Assembly: GCF_010728925.1 (NCBI RefSeq)
Contig: NZ_AP022608.1
Coordinates: 4,278,001 to 4,342,000, forward strand
Length of the DNA: 64,000 nt
Direction of reading: 5' to 3'
Origin: Mycolicibacterium gadium
GTDB lineage: Bacteria; Actinomycetota; Actinomycetes; Mycobacteriales; Mycobacteriaceae
The translations under genes and the position numbers were made by a program. Position 1 is the stretch's first letter, and each line of letters opens with the position of its first letter. The notes below the pieces were generated by a model. That model saw only the letters and a list, made by a program, of their open reading frames with translations. It was not told the DNA's origin and made no database searches. Shown piece after piece: positions 19,730 to 28,097 of this stretch.

Positions 19730-19772
19730 GCGCCACAGAATACGAGGCGGCGGTTACCGGGTTTTGGGCGTC

Positions 19773-19800
19773 CCCCCGGGCGCCAGGCTTCGCCCGGGGG
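19773..19800 (-). terminator. Hairpin terminator after mtc28
   Basis: A perfect 10-base stem (19773-19782 with 19791-19800, CCCCCGGGCG and its complement) with an eight-base loop lies 12 bases after the mtc28 stop. There is no U-tract, as is common for mycobacterial terminators. Confidence 0.7.
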
Positions 19801-19811
19801 AACAAGCCCTT

Positions 19812-20777
19812 TTATCCAGTTAGTCCAGTGGCCGGAGCCGTGGCGGCCGGCGCCGCCGGCTGACCTTGCGGTGCGGGAGCGGGTGCGCCCGGGGGCGAGG
19901 TTGCGCCGGGGACGCTGACCTTGAAGCCCCGCACGATCGCGTCGGTGGCGTCGGCCGCCGCGACGACCTGGTCGACGCTGGTGGTCACCGCCAGCGACAC
20001 CAGGTATTTGTCCGGACCCGCGGTGGCGATGATGTGCCGGCGCGACGTGTCCAGCGTCATGGAGTTCTCGCGGTAGGTGCCTTCGATCGTCGATGTCGGC
20101 AGCCCGGCGACCTCGGCGATCGACCCGTTGGTGGACCGCCAGGCCGGAAGCTGCTGGCTGTCGATGAACCCGTGGCTGATCGCCTCGCGCGGGTCGAAGT
20201 CGCCGACCAGCTTGTACACCACGACCTGGGCGTTAGAGGAATACAGGCCATTGCCGCCCACGCGGTCGGCGATCACGGCGAACGCGTCGGGCACATTCGG
20301 GTCGGGCACGTGTGCCCAGCCCCTCGGCATCGGCAGCACGATGTTGAGGGCCTTGAAGTTCTGGCTGACCTGAGGCTCCATCGCCACGCCCTTGGACTGG
20401 AAGAAGTCCGACAGTGTGCCCGCGTTGGCGGGGGTGATCGGGAGCACCGCCGGGGCGGCGACCTGAGGCGGAGTGACACCACCGGGTGCGGCCGCGGCCG
20501 CGACCGGCGACGCCGGGGTCAGGGCGGGGTTGGCCATTGCCGGCGCGACAGCGGCACTCGGTGTCGACGGGACGGCGAGCGCGGCGTTGGGTGCGGCGGG
20601 GGTGAGGGCGGCGTTGGGTGTCGCCGCGGTCTGCGATACCACGGCGGGATTGGGCTGCGGCGCGACCGGCTGCAGTGGCTGGGCCGAGGCGGGGACGCCG
20701 GTGAAGAAGAGGACGCCGACGGTAGCCGCAGCCACGCTGATAGCCGGAGTCCTCCAGCGTCGGGCGTTGTCGTTCAT
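19812..20777 (-). CDS. mtc28: Proline-rich 28 kDa antigen family protein Mtc28 (LpqN/LpqT-type domain)
   Basis: A 321-residue exported protein corresponding to Rv0040c (Mtc28, a secreted antigen). The signal peptide covers about the first 35 residues (hydrophobic AATVGVLFFTGVPASAQ). A low-complexity Ala/Pro/Asn region follows with repeated PNAALTPA-type units (to about residue 115), then the globular LpqN/LpqT-like domain (about 120-290; GWAHVPDPNVPDAFAVIAD, then TYRENSMTLDTSRRHIIAT) and a Pro/Ala tail. The LpqN family is implicated in envelope biogenesis. ATG 20777 follows GAAAGGA by nine bases. It is divergent from leuS. Confidence 0.92.
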   Translation of the reverse strand: MNDNARRWRTPAISVAAATVGVLFFTGVPASAQPLQPVAPQPNPAVVSQTAATPNAALTPAAPNAALAVPSTPSAAVAPAMANPALTPASPVAAAAAPGGVTPPQVAAPAVLPITPANAGTLSDFFQSKGVAMEPQVSQNFKALNIVLPMPRGWAHVPDPNVPDAFAVIADRVGGNGLYSSNAQVVVYKLVGDFDPREAISHGFIDSQQLPAWRSTNGSIAEVAGLPTSTIEGTYRENSMTLDTSRRHIIATAGPDKYLVSLAVTTSVDQVVAAADATDAIVRGFKVSVPGATSPPGAPAPAPQGQPAAPAATAPATGLTG

Positions 20778-20949
20778 CGCCGTCGGTCCTTTCACTGTCG
20801 GGCTCGTCAGCCATGTGGTCAGGCGCCGACTGTATCCACCGCGCAGCGACAGTCACCAGGGCCGGAACCGACCTGGGATCAAGCTCTGACCGACCGGTGA
20901 CGTAACCGAGACCAACCTGTGGCCGGCGAGAGCACGATCGGCGGGCTTA

Positions 20950-20955
20950 TACCCT
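20950..20955 (+). promoter_or_regulatory. -10 element TACCCT of leuS, leaderless
   Basis: TACCCT ends six bases before the leuS GTG at 20962 with no ribosome-binding site between, consistent with a leaderless leuS mRNA. Confidence 0.5.
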
Positions 20956-20961
20956 GTTCAC

Positions 20962-23811
20962 GTGACTGAATCGCCCGACGCCGGCACCGATGCCCCGCAG
21001 CACCGCTATACCGCGGAGCTGGCCGGGCAGATCGAGCGTGCCTGGCAGCAGCGCTGGGCGGACTCCGGGACGTTCAACGTGCCCAACCCGGTCGGCTCGC
21101 TGGCCGAGCCCGACGGCGGCCCTGTGCCGGCCGACAAGATGTTCGTGCAGGACATGTTCCCGTACCCGTCGGGGGAGGGTCTGCACGTCGGACATCCGCT
21201 CGGCTACATCGCCACCGACGTCTACGCGCGCTACTACCGGATGACCGGACGTAATGTGTTGCACGCGTTGGGTTTCGACGCGTTCGGCTTACCCGCCGAG
21301 CAGTACGCGATCCAGACCGGAACGCATCCGCGTACCCGAACCGAGGCCAACATCGTCAACTTCCGCCGCCAGCTGGGCAGGCTCGGGCTGGGGCACGATG
21401 CACGGCGAAGCTTCTCGACCACCGACGTCGACTTCTACAAGTGGACGCAGTGGATCTTCCTGCAGATCTACAACGCCTGGTTCGACCCGGCGATGGACAA
21501 AGCGCGGCCAATCACTGAGCTGATCGCCGAATTCGACTCGGGTAGAAGGACGTTGGATGATGGCCGGGTTTGGTCGGAGTTGTGCGCCGGCGAACGTGCT
21601 GATGTCGTCGACTCGTACCGACTGGTGTACCGGGCGGACTCGCTGGTCAACTGGTGCCCGGGTCTGGGGACGGTGCTGGCCAACGAGGAGGTCACCTCCG
21701 ACGGGCGCAGTGACCGAGGCAACTTCCCGGTGTTCCGGAAACGCCTGCGGCAGTGGATGATGCGCATCACCGCCTACTCCGACCGGCTGCTCGACGATCT
21801 CGAATTGCTGGACTGGCCGGACAAGGTCAAGACCATGCAGCGCAACTGGATCGGCCGGTCCACCGGCGCGGCGGTCCAGTTCGCGACCGAAGCCGGTGAC
21901 ATCGAGGTGTTCACCACCAGGCCCGACACGTTGTTCGGCGCGACGTACCTGGTGCTGGCACCTGAACACGAGCTGGTCGACAGGCTCCTCGCCGCCCAGT
22001 GGCCCGCCGACGCCGACCCGCGCTGGACCTTCGGTGCGGCGACCCCCGCGGAGGCTGTCGGGGCCTACCGCGCGACCGTCGCGGCCAAGTCGGATCTGGA
22101 GCGTCAGGAGAACAAGACCAAGACCGGCGTGTTCCTCGGCGCGTATGCGACGAATCCAGCCAACAGCCAACAGGTTCCGGTGTTCATCGCCGATTATGTG
22201 CTGCTGGGATACGGCACCGGGGCCATCATGGCGGTGCCCGGTCACGATCAGCGCGACTGGGAGTTCGCCACGACGTTCGGTCTGCCGATCATCGAAGTGA
22301 TTGCCGGCGGCGACATTTCGCTGCAGGCCTATTCCGGTGATGGTGAACTGGTCAACTCGGACTATCTGAACGGTCTGTCCGTCGCATCGGCGAAGGAGGC
22401 CATCACCAATCGGCTGGTCGCCGACGGGCGCGGGCAGGCCCGCGTCGAGTACAAGCTGCGCGACTGGTTGTTCGCGCGGCAACGGTACTGGGGCGAGCCG
22501 TTCCCGATCGTCTACGACACCGACGGCCGGGCGCATCCGTTGCCCGAATCCGCACTTCCCGTGGAGCTGCCCGACATTCCGGATTACGCCCCGGTGCAGT
22601 TCGATCCCGACGACGCCGACAGCGAGCCGTCGCCGCCGCTGGGCAAGGCGACCGACTGGGTGCACGTCGAATTGGATCTCGGCGACGGCCTCAAGCCCTA
22701 CACCCGCGACACCAACGTCATGCCGCAGTGGGCGGCGAGTTCCTGGTACGAGTTGCGTTACACCGACCCGTACAACAAGGAAGAGCTGTGCGCCAAGGAG
22801 AACGAGGCCTACTGGATGGGGCCGCGGCCGGCCGAGCACGGGCCGGACGATCCTGGTGGCGTCGACCTGTACGTGGGTGGCGTCGAGCACGCGGTACTAC
22901 ATCTGCTCTACTGCCGCTTCTGGCACAAGGTGCTCTACGACCTCGGCCACGTGTCGTCGCGGGAGCCCTACCGCCGGCTGGTCAACCAGGGCTACATCCA
23001 GGCGTTCGCCTACACGGACGCGCGCGGTTCGTACGTACCTGCCGCCGAAGTCGTCGAACGCGACGGAAAGTTCTACTGGCGCGCACCCGACGGTGAGATC
23101 GAGGTGTTCCAGGAGTTCGGCAAGATCGGGAAGAGCCTGAAGAACTCGGTGTCGCCCGACGAGATCTGCGACGCGTACGGCGCGGACACGCTGCGGGTCT
23201 ATGAGATGTCGATGGGCCCGTTGGAGGCGTCGCGGCCCTGGGCGACAAAGGATGTCGTCGGCGCGTACCGCTTCCTGCAACGGGTGTGGCGGTTGGTGGT
23301 CGACGAGCAGACCGGCGCCGGGCGCTCGGCTGCCCACGAGGCGTTGGACGACGACACCCTGCGGGTGTTGCACCGCACGATCGCCGGGGTGTCCGACGAC
23401 TACACGAACCTGCGCAACAACACCGCCGCGGCGAAGCTGATCGAGTACACGAACCACTTGACCAAGCAGGGGGTGACGGCCCGGGCGGCGTTGGAGCCGC
23501 TGGTGCTGATGGTCGCGCCGTTGGCGCCGCATCTCGCCGAAGAACTGTGGCGGCGGCTGGGCCACGACACCTCGCTGGCGCATGGGCCGTTCCCGGTGGC
23601 CGACCCGCGGTACCTCATCGAGGACACCGTCGAACTGCCGGTACAGGTCAACGGCAAGGTCCGCGGACGCATCACCGTGCCCGCCGACGCCGATGCGGAC
23701 GCGTTGGAGGCCGCGGCGCTCGCCGATGCGAAGGTGCAGGAGTTCCTCGCCGGCGCCACACCGAAAAAGGTGATCGTGGTGGCGGGCCGGCTGGTCAACA
23801 TCGTCGCCTGA
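20962..23811 (+). CDS. leuS: Leucyl-tRNA synthetase
   Basis: Class I aminoacyl-tRNA synthetase charging tRNA-Leu. The 949-residue protein has the HIGH-type motif HVGH (75-78, within [16 protein letters not shown]), the large CP1 editing domain with the [19 protein letters not shown] segment, and the KMSKS-type motif KIGKS (721-725). A short insertion around residues 190-205 ahead of the zinc region is typical of mycobacterial LeuRS. The C-terminal domain ends [18 protein letters not shown] and a [14 protein letters not shown] tail. The GTG start lacks a Shine-Dalgarno sequence but is placed six bases after TACCCT. Confidence 0.98.
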   Translation: MTESPDAGTDAPQHRYTAELAGQIERAWQQRWADSGTFNVPNPVGSLAEPDGGPVPADKMFVQDMFPYPSGEGLHVGHPLGYIATDVYARYYRMTGRNVLHALGFDAFGLPAEQYAIQTGTHPRTRTEANIVNFRRQLGRLGLGHDARRSFSTTDVDFYKWTQWIFLQIYNAWFDPAMDKARPITELIAEFDSGRRTLDDGRVWSELCAGERADVVDSYRLVYRADSLVNWCPGLGTVLANEEVTSDGRSDRGNFPVFRKRLRQWMMRITAYSDRLLDDLELLDWPDKVKTMQRNWIGRSTGAAVQFATEAGDIEVFTTRPDTLFGATYLVLAPEHELVDRLLAAQWPADADPRWTFGAATPAEAVGAYRATVAAKSDLERQENKTKTGVFLGAYATNPANSQQVPVFIADYVLLGYGTGAIMAVPGHDQRDWEFATTFGLPIIEVIAGGDISLQAYSGDGELVNSDYLNGLSVASAKEAITNRLVADGRGQARVEYKLRDWLFARQRYWGEPFPIVYDTDGRAHPLPESALPVELPDIPDYAPVQFDPDDADSEPSPPLGKATDWVHVELDLGDGLKPYTRDTNVMPQWAASSWYELRYTDPYNKEELCAKENEAYWMGPRPAEHGPDDPGGVDLYVGGVEHAVLHLLYCRFWHKVLYDLGHVSSREPYRRLVNQGYIQAFAYTDARGSYVPAAEVVERDGKFYWRAPDGEIEVFQEFGKIGKSLKNSVSPDEICDAYGADTLRVYEMSMGPLEASRPWATKDVVGAYRFLQRVWRLVVDEQTGAGRSAAHEALDDDTLRVLHRTIAGVSDDYTNLRNNTAAAKLIEYTNHLTKQGVTARAALEPLVLMVAPLAPHLAEELWRRLGHDTSLAHGPFPVADPRYLIEDTVELPVQVNGKVRGRITVPADADADALEAAALADAKVQEFLAGATPKKVIVVAGRLVNIVA

Positions 23812-23859
23812 AATCGCGAGGAGTGGAACCGATGAGGCGTCGGCCAACGTCCATTGGGG

Positions 23860-24810
23860 ATGCTGAAGGATTTACTTCGAGAACAAGACGGCGTCATCAC
23901 GCTCGAACAGGCGACCAAATCGGGCCTGAGTGTGCAGGCGGTGCAGCGTCGAGTGCAGTCAGGCGACTGGATGCGGTGTTCGCGGGGCGTCTACTTCGTC
24001 GACGATCGACCGTTCACCAGTGCTGCCCGAGTTCGAGCGGCGGTATGGGGCTATGGCGAACGGGCAATCGCCAGCGGGTTGACGGCCGCATGGTGGCACG
24101 GGCTGACGCGGTTTGCGCCCGGCATCGTCGAAGTGACGATGCCGCGCACGGGTCATGGCCGTTGTCATGAAAAGACTCGGTTGAGGCGACGAGATCTCGA
24201 ACCGTCGGACGTCACGAGTATTCGAGGATTGCGCGTAACTGCAAGACCGCTGACGGTTCGCGAAGCATCGATTAATCGACGCGCGGGCATGTCGCTGATG
24301 GACGGAGCCCTCCAAGAGGACGTCGAACTCCGCGAACTCTGGCGCGCGCAATTGCGCAATAAGGGAAGGTACGGGTCGCCGGCTGCCCGGATTCTGCTCC
24401 AAGCTGCTGGCGACGGTGCACGGTCGGCTGCCGAACGTCTGCTGGTCAAACTGCTCAGGGAAGCAGGTATTACCGGTTGGCGCACCAACCTTCCCGTGGC
24501 CGGGTACAAGGTCGATGTCGGATTTCCGGCGGAACGACTCGCGATCGAGACGGACGGTTGGGCGTTCCACTCGGACTCGGATGCGTTTCAGGTCGATCGA
24601 AAACGACAGAACGACATCTCGGTGCTCGGCTGGCAGGTGCTGCGGTTCACGTGGCTGGACCTGACCGAGTATCCCCAGCGAGTCATCGCGATCATCCGAA
24701 GGGCGATTTCGGTGCGCGAACAGTCGGCGGGCGATCGTCAGAGCACCGAAATCACAATCAACGGGGGCGGACGATCACCTCGTGGACGTGCGCGTCGGGG
24801 GGCGCGTTGA
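23860..24810 (+). CDS. AbiEi-like winged-helix protein with C-terminal DUF559 (Vsr-like nuclease fold)
   Basis: A 316-residue protein of a family expanded in mycobacteria. The N-terminus (LREQDGVITLEQATKSGLS, then RRVQSGDWMRCSRGVYFV) matches the winged-helix domain of AbiEi antitoxins of type IV toxin-antitoxin systems. The C-terminus matches DUF559, related to Vsr and other PD-(D/E)xK nucleases: YKVDVGFPAERLAIETDG holds an Asp and an ExD pair at the expected spacing, and VLGWQVLRFTWLDL is the usual closing strand. No AbiEii toxin gene is adjacent. The start ATG 23860 follows TTGGGG. The last 53 bases overlap the 3' end of the convergent SDR gene. Confidence 0.8.
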   Translation: MLKDLLREQDGVITLEQATKSGLSVQAVQRRVQSGDWMRCSRGVYFVDDRPFTSAARVRAAVWGYGERAIASGLTAAWWHGLTRFAPGIVEVTMPRTGHGRCHEKTRLRRRDLEPSDVTSIRGLRVTARPLTVREASINRRAGMSLMDGALQEDVELRELWRAQLRNKGRYGSPAARILLQAAGDGARSAAERLLVKLLREAGITGWRTNLPVAGYKVDVGFPAERLAIETDGWAFHSDSDAFQVDRKRQNDISVLGWQVLRFTWLDLTEYPQRVIAIIRRAISVREQSAGDRQSTEITINGGGRSPRGRARRGAR

Positions 24811-25453
24811 CCGCGTCGGCTATGACTTTGGCGACAGTCTCGGGGCTCAGGTAGTGCGACGGGTCATACTCGCGACCCTCGTAGGCGACCAGACCTTCCT
24901 GCATCTCGGTCGCGATCCGGCCCGGGTGCACCGAGGTCACCCGCAGCGACGGCTCGTCGTTGCGCAGGGAGTCGGCGAACCCGCGTAGGGCGAACTTGCT
25001 CGCGGTGTAGGACGCCAGGCCGGGAGAGGCGTTGATGCCCGCGCCGGAGTTCACGAAGACGACGTGGCCTCTGGCGGCGCGCAGTGCGGGCAGCAGCGGT
25101 AGCGTAAGTGCCACCGGGCCAACGACATTCACGATCATTGTGGAGCGCCACTCGTCGACTGTCGAGTCGGGAACGGTGGCCGGGTACGCGACACCCGCGT
25201 TGTGGATCAGGACGTCCAGCTCGACGATCGGTTCGACGGCGACCTCGATGGCTTCGAGATCACCGAAATCGACCGGCCAGGTGGTAGCCCCGTACTCGGC
25301 GGCGACGGCGTCGAGTTCCGCCGATGGCCGCCCCGCGAGGAACAACGTATGGGTGGGTGCGAGTGCGCTGGCGATGGCCGCACCGAGCCCGCGCGAGGCC
25401 CCGGTGATCATCGCCGTCGGCATCCGGGCCGCGTCGGCGGCGACATTCGACAC
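24758..25453 (-). CDS. Short-chain dehydrogenase/reductase
   Basis: A 231-residue classical SDR. The Rossmann motif is TGASRGLG (residues 17-24), the structural motif NAG follows at about 88, and the active site is the Ser in NSGAG plus YTASK (Tyr and Lys). The coenzyme and substrate cannot be read from the sequence; the acid after strand two (AGRPS) suggests NADP. Its stop lies inside the 3' end of the AbiEi/DUF559 gene (53-base antisense overlap). It diverges from the glucosylglycerate hydrolase gene with a 53-base gap, so the two may share a control region. Confidence 0.9.
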   Translation of the reverse strand: MSNVAADAARMPTAMITGASRGLGAAIASALAPTHTLFLAGRPSAELDAVAAEYGATTWPVDFGDLEAIEVAVEPIVELDVLIHNAGVAYPATVPDSTVDEWRSTMIVNVVGPVALTLPLLPALRAARGHVVFVNSGAGINASPGLASYTASKFALRGFADSLRNDEPSLRVTSVHPGRIATEMQEGLVAYEGREYDPSHYLSPETVAKVIADAVNAPPDAHVHEVIVRPR

Positions 25454-25506
25454 GAAGTCACCCTACCGACCTGCAACTCGTGCCCGGCCGTCGCATCATT
25501 GACACG

Positions 25507-26847
25507 ATGGCCCACGATTCCGGCTTCGCGCCGACGCAACTGGCGGCCCGCGCCGCGTATCTTCTGCGTGGCAACGACCTGGGCACCATGACGACGGCGG
25601 CGCCGCTGCTGTATCCGCATATGTGGAGCTGGGACGCCGCTTTCGTGGCGATCGGGCTGGCTCCGCTGAGCGTCGAACGCGCCGTGGTCGAGCTCGACAC
25701 CCTGCTATCGGCGCAATGGGCCAACGGCATGATCCCGCACATCGTCTTCGCCAACGGCGTGGACGGATACTTCCCGGGACCGGCGCGGTGGGCCACGTCA
25801 GCGCTTGCCGTCAACGCCCCGCGCAACCGCCACACCTCGGGCATCACCCAGCCGCCGGTGCACGCGATCGCGGTGCAGCGCATCCTGGATCACGCCCGCA
25901 GTCGTGGCCGGTCGACCCGCGCCGTCGCCGAGGCCTTCCTCGACCGCCGGTGGGACGACTTGGTCCGGTGGCACCGCTGGCTCGCCGAGGCCCGCGACCC
26001 CAGATCGCGCGGCCGGGTCACGATGTACCACGGCTGGGAGTCCGGCATGGACAATTCGCCGCGGTGGGACAGCGCCTACGCCAACGTCGTCCCCGGCCGG
26101 CTGCCCGAATACCAGCGCGCAGACAACGCGATCGTCACCGACGCCAGCCAGCGGCCGTCGGACATCGAGTACGACCGCTACCTGTGGCTGCTCGAGGAGA
26201 TGAAGTCGGCTCGTTACGACGACGAGCTGCTGCCCAAGGTGATGAGCTTCGCCGTCGAGGACGTGTTCGTATCGGCGATACTCGCCGTGGCGTGCGATGT
26301 GCTTGCCGAGATCGGCGAGGACTACAAGCGGCCCCGCTCCGACGTGCGGGACCTGTACGCCTGGGCCGAGCGGTTCCGCAGGGGCGTCGTTGAAACCGCC
26401 GACGAACGTAACGGCGCGGCAAGGGATTACGACGTGCGGGCTGAGAAATGGGTGGCCACCGAGACGGTCGCGCAGTTCGCGCCGCTGCTGTGTGGCGGGC
26501 TGCCGCACGACAAGGAGCGTGCCTTGCTGCGGCTGTTGGAAGGGCCGCGCTTCTGCGGGCATCCCGACCTGAAGTTCGCGCTGATTCCGACGACGTCGCC
26601 GGTGTCGCGCGACTTCCGCCCGCGCGAGTACTGGCGTGGGCCGGTCTGGCCGGTGACGACGTGGCTGTTCTCGTGGTGCTTCGCGCGCCGCGGCTGGGCG
26701 GAACGGTCGTTGATCCTTCGGCGCGAAGGGCTGCGACAGGTCAGCGACGGCACCTTCGCCGAGTACTACGAACCGTTCACCGGCGAACCGTTGGGCAGCA
26801 TGCAGCAGTCATGGACCGCCGCGGCGGTGCTGGACTGGTTGGGCTGA
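25507..26847 (+). CDS. ggh: Glucosylglycerate hydrolase (GH63)
   Basis: A 446-residue glycoside hydrolase family 63 enzyme nearly identical in layout to the glucosylglycerate hydrolase of Mycolicibacterium hassiacum, which cleaves the compatible solute glucosylglycerate to glucose and glycerate. Counting from ATG 25507, Asp43 (WSWDAAF), the catalytic acid Asp182 (WESGMDNSPRWD) and the catalytic base Glu419 (TFAEYYEPFTG) all fall at the numbers known for that enzyme, which supports this start over an upstream one at 25480. In fast-growing mycobacteria it mobilises glucosylglycerate accumulated under nitrogen limitation. It converges with marR, four bases apart. Confidence 0.93.
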   Translation: MAHDSGFAPTQLAARAAYLLRGNDLGTMTTAAPLLYPHMWSWDAAFVAIGLAPLSVERAVVELDTLLSAQWANGMIPHIVFANGVDGYFPGPARWATSALAVNAPRNRHTSGITQPPVHAIAVQRILDHARSRGRSTRAVAEAFLDRRWDDLVRWHRWLAEARDPRSRGRVTMYHGWESGMDNSPRWDSAYANVVPGRLPEYQRADNAIVTDASQRPSDIEYDRYLWLLEEMKSARYDDELLPKVMSFAVEDVFVSAILAVACDVLAEIGEDYKRPRSDVRDLYAWAERFRRGVVETADERNGAARDYDVRAEKWVATETVAQFAPLLCGGLPHDKERALLRLLEGPRFCGHPDLKFALIPTTSPVSRDFRPREYWRGPVWPVTTWLFSWCFARRGWAERSLILRREGLRQVSDGTFAEYYEPFTGEPLGSMQQSWTAAAVLDWLG

Positions 26848-26851
26848 GAGG

Positions 26852-27298
26852 CTACTCGGCGATGCGCTCGAGCGGGACCAGCGCCTTGCTCAGCGTCTCG
26901 AGGTCTTCGGGTCCGAGCTTTGCGAGCAGCGTGGCCAGGAATGCCCGCCGGTTGGCCAGCGCTTCCTGATGCTGGGCCAGGCCCTCGGGGGTGATGTCGA
27001 CCAGTACCGCCCGTAGGTCGGAGGGATCGCGGGAGCGCTTCACCAGCCCGAGTTTCTCCAGCCGGCGGATCGCGACCGTCGTCGTGGGCGTGCGCACCCG
27101 TTCGTGCGCGGCGAGTTCGGTCATCCTGATCGGTCCCTGCTCCAGCAGCGTCAGCAGAATCGACAACTGGGCAAGGGTCAGATCGCCGGTGGCGGCGTCC
27201 CGGCTGGGATCGCTCCGGCGGAGCACGGAGAACACCCGGGAGAGGACGCGCTGCAGCTCTCCGGCCAGCTCAGCGACCTGCGGTTCGGTCTCCACCAT
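26852..27298 (-). CDS. MarR-family transcriptional regulator (Rv0042c type)
   Basis: A 148-residue MarR-type winged-helix regulator. The DNA-binding helices are around residues 42-80 (LTLAQLSILLTLL, then MTELAAHERVRTPTTTVAIRRLEKLGL), with the wing KRSRDPSDLRAVLVDITPEG. The N- and C-terminal helices form the dimer interface. It is the last gene of a leftward run after the ABC transporter, 58 bases downstream of the ATPase gene. An imperfect inverted repeat (TTGGCAG to CTGCCGAA, about 27302-27333) lies in that gap and could be its operator. The ligand is unknown. Confidence 0.9.
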   Translation of the reverse strand: MVETEPQVAELAGELQRVLSRVFSVLRRSDPSRDAATGDLTLAQLSILLTLLEQGPIRMTELAAHERVRTPTTTVAIRRLEKLGLVKRSRDPSDLRAVLVDITPEGLAQHQEALANRRAFLATLLAKLGPEDLETLSKALVPLERIAE

Positions 27299-27356
27299 AA
27301 TTTCGGCAGTCTAACCTGTCTGAGCCTGCCAAGTTGTGTGACGAGCACGTAAAAGC

Positions 27357-28097
27357 TCAGAGAACTTGCGAAAGGAAGCGCCGTAGCCGGTCCGTCTCGG
27401 CGGCCCCGAACACCTGGTCGGGGGAACCGGACTCGACGACCTTCCCGTGGTCCATGAACACCACGGAATCCGACGCCGACTGGGCGAAGCCCATTTCGTG
27501 GGTGACGACGACCATCGTCATGCCGTCGGCGCCGAGCTCGGCGATGAGCGCCAACACACCTTTCACCAACTCGGGGTCCAGCGCGGAGGTGGCTTCGTCG
27601 AAGAACATCACCTGCGGCGCCATCGCCAGCGCCCGCGCGATCGCCACCCGCTGTTGCTGCCCGCCGGACAGGGTCGACGGGCGGACCGCGGCTTTGTGCC
27701 TCAGTCCGACCCGATCCAGTTGGGCCAACCCGAGTTCGCGCGCCTGCTCGGCGTCGAGCCGCTTGAGCTTGCGCGGCGCCAGCGTCACGTTGTCCAGCAC
27801 GCTGCGGTGCGGGAAGAGGTTGAACTGTTGGAAGACCATTCCGATGCGCTGCCGCAATTGGTCCGGATTGTCGGCCAGCACCGAGCGGCCGTCGAGCAGA
27901 ATGTCGCCGCGATCGGGCTCGTACAGCCGGTTCAGCGTCCGCAACAACGTCGACTTGCCCGACCCCGACGGCCCGATGACCGCCGTGGTGGTGCCCGCGG
28001 GTACGTCGATCTCCACACCGCGCAGCACCGCGTTCGGACCGAACGACAGATGAATATCGTTGGCGCTCAACGAGACCGGCTCAGCAGGACTGGTCAT
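27357..28097 (-). CDS. Polar amino-acid ABC transporter, ATP-binding subunit
   Basis: A 246-residue ABC ATPase of the GlnQ/polar amino-acid type. Walker A GPSGSGKST is at about residues 42-50, the Q-loop is MVFQQFNLFPH, the signature is LSGGQQQRVAIARAL, Walker B is VMFFDEATSALD and the switch histidine is in VVVTHEM. The ATG at 28097 shares a base with the stop of the permease gene (TGATG), so translation is coupled. It would power uptake of an amino acid such as glutamine or glutamate through the fused partner protein. Confidence 0.95.
   Translation of the reverse strand: MTSPAEPVSLSANDIHLSFGPNAVLRGVEIDVPAGTTTAVIGPSGSGKSTLLRTLNRLYEPDRGDILLDGRSVLADNPDQLRQRIGMVFQQFNLFPHRSVLDNVTLAPRKLKRLDAEQARELGLAQLDRVGLRHKAAVRPSTLSGGQQQRVAIARALAMAPQVMFFDEATSALDPELVKGVLALIAELGADGMTMVVVTHEMGFAQSASDSVVFMDHGKVVESGSPDQVFGAAETDRLRRFLSQVL

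Noticed and set aside
21289..22890. Minus-strand frame of about 530 codons inside leuS
   Set aside because: Opposite to catalytic and editing domains of LeuRS; no recognisable domain.
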